A stretch of 64,000 nucleotides of DNA, from the NCBI GenBank assembly GCA_944326445.1, contig CALVDZ010000003.1, positions 124,001 to 188,000 of the forward strand. The letters are read 5' to 3'. Positions 60,830-64,000 of the stretch are shown piece by piece. Each line of letters begins with the position of its first letter. The stretch's first letter is position 1. The position numbers were made by a program, and so were the translations under genes. The notes under the pieces were generated by a model that was not told the DNA's origin, searched no databases, and saw nothing but the letters and a program-made list of their open reading frames with translations. Origin of the DNA: an uncultured Helicobacter sp. Its GTDB lineage: Bacteria > Campylobacterota > Campylobacteria > Campylobacterales > Helicobacteraceae.

Positions 60830-62422
60830 ATGCTAGGCACAATCCGCTCAAAGATTACCGCCATACTTTTGTCCTTTATCGCCATCTTACTTGGCGTGGT
60901 GTTGTTTAATCTCCAAAGTGGCTTTAAGAGCCTAGCCAAAAACAACACGACAAGCGAGCTCAATAAACTCAATGCTATGCTTTTTGAAGGGCTCAAAGTC
61001 GCGATGAATTCTGGCGATCCTGAAGTGATTAATGGCTTTATCAATGGGGCGCAGCACACGCCCGGCGTGCTAAATCTGCAGATATTTCCCTCTAGAGATG
61101 TTATTGAGCTTATGGGATTGCAAAAAGTCGTGAGCGATGATGTGGAGATTAAGAGGATTTTTGCGGATAAGACACAAGAGCTTAGAGCCTACCAAAGCAG
61201 TGGGGATAGCGGCTATGTGATGCTAAAGCCCCTCCTAGCCCAAGAGAGCTGTCTAGCCTGCCACGGGACTTCACAGATAGGAGACGCGCTGGGCGTGGCA
61301 AAAATCACGATTTCAAACAAAGAGATGCTAGCGGATTCTGATAGGATTTTGCTCGAGATTGTGCTGTGGATTTTGGGCGTGGTGGGTGCAATGCTCATCG
61401 TGCTGTTTTTTGTCTTTAGGACTCTTGTGTTTGCGCCCATAGAAAATCTCGCCAATGTCGCCAAAGATCTCTCCCAAGGCGATGGCGATCTCACCAAACG
61501 CCTGCCCATAAGAAACCAAGATGAGATAGCTAAGGCAAGCGCGTATATCAATGCCTTTATCCAAAAAATTAGCGACACCATTAGCAACGCCAAGCACACT
61601 TCACACCAAAATATCACACAAGCGCGCAATCTCTCGGACTCTTCCCAAGAGATAGATTCACGCATTGCCCAAAGTGCGGAGGTGGTGCATAAAAGCGCGA
61701 GTATGCGCGAGGAGCTTGAAGTGGTGCTCCAAGATTCTATCGCATTGGCACAAAGGAGTGCTGATGATGTGAAAGAATCTTTTACCCAACTCACAAACAC
61801 CAAAGAAGTGCTTGCCCAAATGGTGCGCTCTCTCCAACAAAATGTGAGCACAGAGCACGAAATCGCAAGCCGATTAGAATCCGATGCTAAGGAGAGTGAG
61901 CGTATCAAAGATGTGCTTGCTCTCATCGATGAAATCGCCGATCAAACCGCACTCCTCGCGCTCAATGCTAATATAGAAGCCGCGCGCGCTGGAGAAGCGG
62001 GGCGGGGCTTTGCCGTGGTGGCTGATGAGGTGCGCAAACTTGCAGAGCGCACACAAAAGGGGCTAAGCGAGATAAATGCAGTGGTCAATGTGATCATCCA
62101 ATCTTCACACGATGCCAACGCAGCGATGGGAGAAAATGTGGAGAATATCTCGCAGGTGGCGGATTCTTCGATTGAGAGTGCGGAATCTTTAGAGCAGAGT
62201 ATGCGCTCACTCCAGAGTGCGCTTGATGCCTCCTCCCAATCACTGCACAAGGCAAATGAGCTCTTTAAGGCTATCAGTGAGATTTTAACAAACCTCAAGC
62301 TGCTAGATACGCTCATCAGTCAAAATAGCCAAAGCGTGCATACGATAAACACCATCTCTAGAGACATAGCTTCTAAGGCGGATACACTCAATAAGCAGCT
62401 AGATTTGTTTAAATGCGAGTAG
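60830..62422 (+). CDS. Methyl-accepting chemotaxis protein with haem-binding periplasmic domain
   Basis: A 530-residue chemoreceptor. TM1 spans about residues 8-28 and a periplasmic domain runs to about 172. TM2 spans 175-200, HAMP lies at about 200-255, and the signalling coiled coil has DEIADQTALLALNANIEAAR and FAVVADEVRKLAER near 370-405. In the periplasmic part CLACH (residues 141-145) is a c-type haem motif, as in DUF3365/haem-PAS-like sensors that monitor redox or NO. No other haem ligand is obvious from sequence. It would tie motility to redox or oxygen state. ATG 60830 has TAGGAGAGCACA upstream. Confidence 0.9.
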   Translation: MLGTIRSKITAILLSFIAILLGVVLFNLQSGFKSLAKNNTTSELNKLNAMLFEGLKVAMNSGDPEVINGFINGAQHTPGVLNLQIFPSRDVIELMGLQKVVSDDVEIKRIFADKTQELRAYQSSGDSGYVMLKPLLAQESCLACHGTSQIGDALGVAKITISNKEMLADSDRILLEIVLWILGVVGAMLIVLFFVFRTLVFAPIENLANVAKDLSQGDGDLTKRLPIRNQDEIAKASAYINAFIQKISDTISNAKHTSHQNITQARNLSDSSQEIDSRIAQSAEVVHKSASMREELEVVLQDSIALAQRSADDVKESFTQLTNTKEVLAQMVRSLQQNVSTEHEIASRLESDAKESERIKDVLALIDEIADQTALLALNANIEAARAGEAGRGFAVVADEVRKLAERTQKGLSEINAVVNVIIQSSHDANAAMGENVENISQVADSSIESAESLEQSMRSLQSALDASSQSLHKANELFKAISEILTNLKLLDTLISQNSQSVHTINTISRDIASKADTLNKQLDLFKCE

Positions 62423-62610
62423 GGGGGATTTGTCTATGCAGGTTTAGCCTATGTATTGGCAATGCGAGCTCACACTCCCATTGCCTGTGCTAGGTAAGCA
62501 CATATAGAATCTAAGTGCGAGATTCTGTGGTTTTTGGCATTAGTGCGTGAGAAACGCGGTGGTGGCGGCGTAGATTCTACAATCTGCATAGAATCTAGCC
62601 CTAATCCACC

Positions 62611-63573
62611 CTACTGCCGTCTCCCAAAGGTTATGCCATACACTTCATTCCTTGTTTCAAAGAGCGGATCTTTGGGCGCACCCACGCCTTTTGGCAGCAC
62701 CGCTGGCATAAACACATCGCGATTGCAGCCCTCACCATCGTATTTTGTAACCCTAAGCGTGGCGATTTGCACCTCTTTGTGCTTGCCACTCCAAAGGGCG
62801 GTGGTGTCATCAGTCTTATCTTTTGGATTGGCTAGGATTAGCATCATTTTGTATTCTATAGGCTTGCTAGCGACTTTATTCTTAAAGTCCGCTTCTAGGA
62901 AGTCATTGCCTAGCTTCTTTGCCTCATCGGGTGTGAGTCCCTTCTCGCCCATCACAGGCACAAAGGCAAAGCGCGCTGGTATATCCCTGCCCTTGGTGTC
63001 TTTGAAGTAAAAAGTATGCACGCTATGATACTTCGTATTTGCTACACTAGGCGTGAGCGGGAGGGTAGCGAGGTATTTTTCATAATTTGCAAAAGATGGC
63101 GTTTCTTTAGTCACCTTAGCAAGGTTTTGGGAATCCACCTTGCCATCTTTTGGGATTCTGATTTCAAAAAACTTCACAAACTCCTCTAAGTCTTTTGCAA
63201 AACTTATCTCGGCATTGAGCGCGACAATCTCCCAACTATCGCTTTTGCCCCCGATTTTTAGAGCAAATCCCCTGCCCTTTGTGCCATCGCTTGCGTTAGG
63301 ATTCCCACCGCCAAGCGAAAAGCGCACTTGTGTGGGGATAGCGGATTCTTTAAGCAATGGGATATCATAGGTTTTTGTGATATCCTTCACAGGCACAAGC
63401 TCCCCGATAGCGCAAAAACCCTTAGTGTGGTTTATCTTTTTGTGTGGATCTTTTGCATCGCCATTGAGTGTATAAAACAGCTCGGCGATACTCTCTGAAT
63501 CTGTGCCAGATTGCGCCCACAGGACACTACATAAACTAAGCCCTAAGGCCAAAACTACTTTCCTTACTTTCAT
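62611..63573 (-). CDS. Periplasmic catalase-family peroxidase
   Basis: A 320-residue protein with a signal peptide (about 1-20, ending VLWAQ), so probably periplasmic. A catalase-like core is visible: HTKGFCAIGELVPVK near residue 49, VRFSLGGGNPNASDGTKGRG near residue 85, and YHSVHTFYFKDTKGRD near residue 180. It resembles the catalase-like protein family (HP0485 type) rather than KatA, which is about 500 residues. Active His and haem-ligand Tyr of classical catalases cannot be confirmed from reading alone. Start ATG 63571-63573 has AAAGGAGTGCAACA upstream. Confidence 0.8.
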   Translation of the reverse strand: MKVRKVVLALGLSLCSVLWAQSGTDSESIAELFYTLNGDAKDPHKKINHTKGFCAIGELVPVKDITKTYDIPLLKESAIPTQVRFSLGGGNPNASDGTKGRGFALKIGGKSDSWEIVALNAEISFAKDLEEFVKFFEIRIPKDGKVDSQNLAKVTKETPSFANYEKYLATLPLTPSVANTKYHSVHTFYFKDTKGRDIPARFAFVPVMGEKGLTPDEAKKLGNDFLEADFKNKVASKPIEYKMMLILANPKDKTDDTTALWSGKHKEVQIATLRVTKYDGEGCNRDVFMPAVLPKGVGAPKDPLFETRNEVYGITFGRRQ

Positions 63574-63753
63574 TGTTGCACTCCTTTAATGTGTTTTAGC
63601 GCGACATTATCACACGCCATCATAAACTCAGTATAAATATTTTTATAAACCGCACACTATAATCGCGCTTCTACATTTTCATTCACTAGGTTTTGGGACA
63701 AAGCACAACGAGACTTCTTTTCTCATTTATTTTTCTTCTCAAAGGATTTAGGA

Positions 63754-64000
63754 TTAAAGATACAAAATCTCTCGCAGTAGCATAAGTATCGCGGTTTGTG
63801 CGGCTTGTTTTTGCACGCTTGTGCGATTACCGCTAAAGATATGTCGCTCCACCTTTGCTGCCTCGCCTCGGTGCTGCACGCCGATATACACGAGCCCCAC
63901 GGGCTTTTGTGCGCTTCCTCCGCCCGGTCCGGCTATGCCGCTTGTCGCTAGGGCAAAGTCCGCACCGCTTAGGCGCAAAACCCCCTTGCACATCTGCGAG
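63754..64000 (-). CDS. CinA C-terminal domain (nicotinamide-nucleotide amidase), 5' end off the window
   Basis: The frame is open to the window end, so the N-terminal part is missing. ALATSGIAGPGGGSAQKPVG and LVYIGVQHRG are the conserved CinA amidase segment (deamidation of NMN). CinA-type genes in Campylobacterota may also carry a competence-linked N-terminal domain, which cannot be checked here. No start codon belongs to this window. Confidence 0.85.
   Translation of the reverse strand, partial: SQMCKGVLRLSGADFALATSGIAGPGGGSAQKPVGLVYIGVQHRGEAAKVERHIFSGNRTSVQKQAAQTAILMLLREILYL

Noticed and set aside
1..64000. CRISPR arrays
   Set aside because: The repeated AGAATCT motif is short and irregularly spaced, without repeat-spacer periodicity, and no cas gene is present.

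Overview
The window looks like a chromosome segment of a Helicobacter other than H. pylori (Campylobacterota). Several gene clusters keep the H. pylori order: ferredoxin-ppx-waaC-htrB, ksgA-rnj-kpsF/kdsD, fabZ-lpxA-clpX-mreB-mreC and flgM-flgN-flgK. It also carries a complete napAGHBLD nitrate reductase operon and the histidine genes hisF and hisIE, which H. pylori lacks. Genus is inferred from gene content and order, not from a marker search. No rRNA, tRNA, CRISPR array or intact insertion sequence was seen.

Layout. 1-5.6 kb: cell-envelope genes on the minus strand (partial murA, galU, slt, yggT, a rhodanese) ending in a poly-C phase-variable methyltransferase. 5.9-11 kb: an autotransporter with a G9 run in its promoter, a LysE exporter, a DUF455 protein and a lipoprotein amino-acid binding protein, separated by repeat-filled gaps. 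11-15.3 kb, plus strand: thrC, then flgM-flgN-flgK behind a good sigma-28 promoter. 15.4-21 kb, minus: ferredoxin, ppx, waaC, htrB, mlaE, mlaF (lipid A, LPS core, lipid transport). 21-26.8 kb: a Gfo/Idh/MocA oxidoreductase, hisIE, an SPFH protein, ilvE, rpsI, rplM. 27-33.5 kb, plus: the nap operon with a long foldable leader. 33.5-41.7 kb: accessory region with MarR, a second phase-variable methyltransferase, small membrane proteins, and a decayed mobile-element protein abutting a truncated antitoxin, then a frameshifted glycosyltransferase. 41.7-50.6 kb: kdsD, rnj, ksgA, hisF, a nucleoside phosphorylase-like protein, rlmN, queH. 50.7-55.1 kb: fabZ, lpxA, clpX, mreB, mreC. 55-64 kb: a repeat-bearing glycosyltransferase-like protein, lnt, gatB, a chemoreceptor with a haem-binding motif, a periplasmic catalase-like protein, and the end of a cinA-like gene.

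Two patterns run through the window. (1) Homopolymeric G/C tracts: 12 C in a methyltransferase, 11 G in another methyltransferase, an interrupted 6+4 tract in a glycosyltransferase, and 9 G between the -35 region and the -10 of the autotransporter promoter. All three coding tracts are in an OFF frame in this sequence, and the affected genes all look surface-related. (2) The near-palindrome AGAATCT/AGATTCT, often extended to CTTAGAWTCTAAG, recurs in gaps, frequently as perfect inverted pairs, and also inside genes, where it encodes Asp-Ser or Glu-Ser linkers. One roughly 100-bp element containing it lies in-frame twice in a single gene (55.2 and 56.2 kb).

The least explained item is the minus-strand polyprotein-like gene at 36.95-40.38 kb. 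Its two ORFs join if an A6 run becomes A7, its middle part resembles phage-type BECR nuclease domains, and its 5' end is cut exactly where an antitoxin fragment begins.
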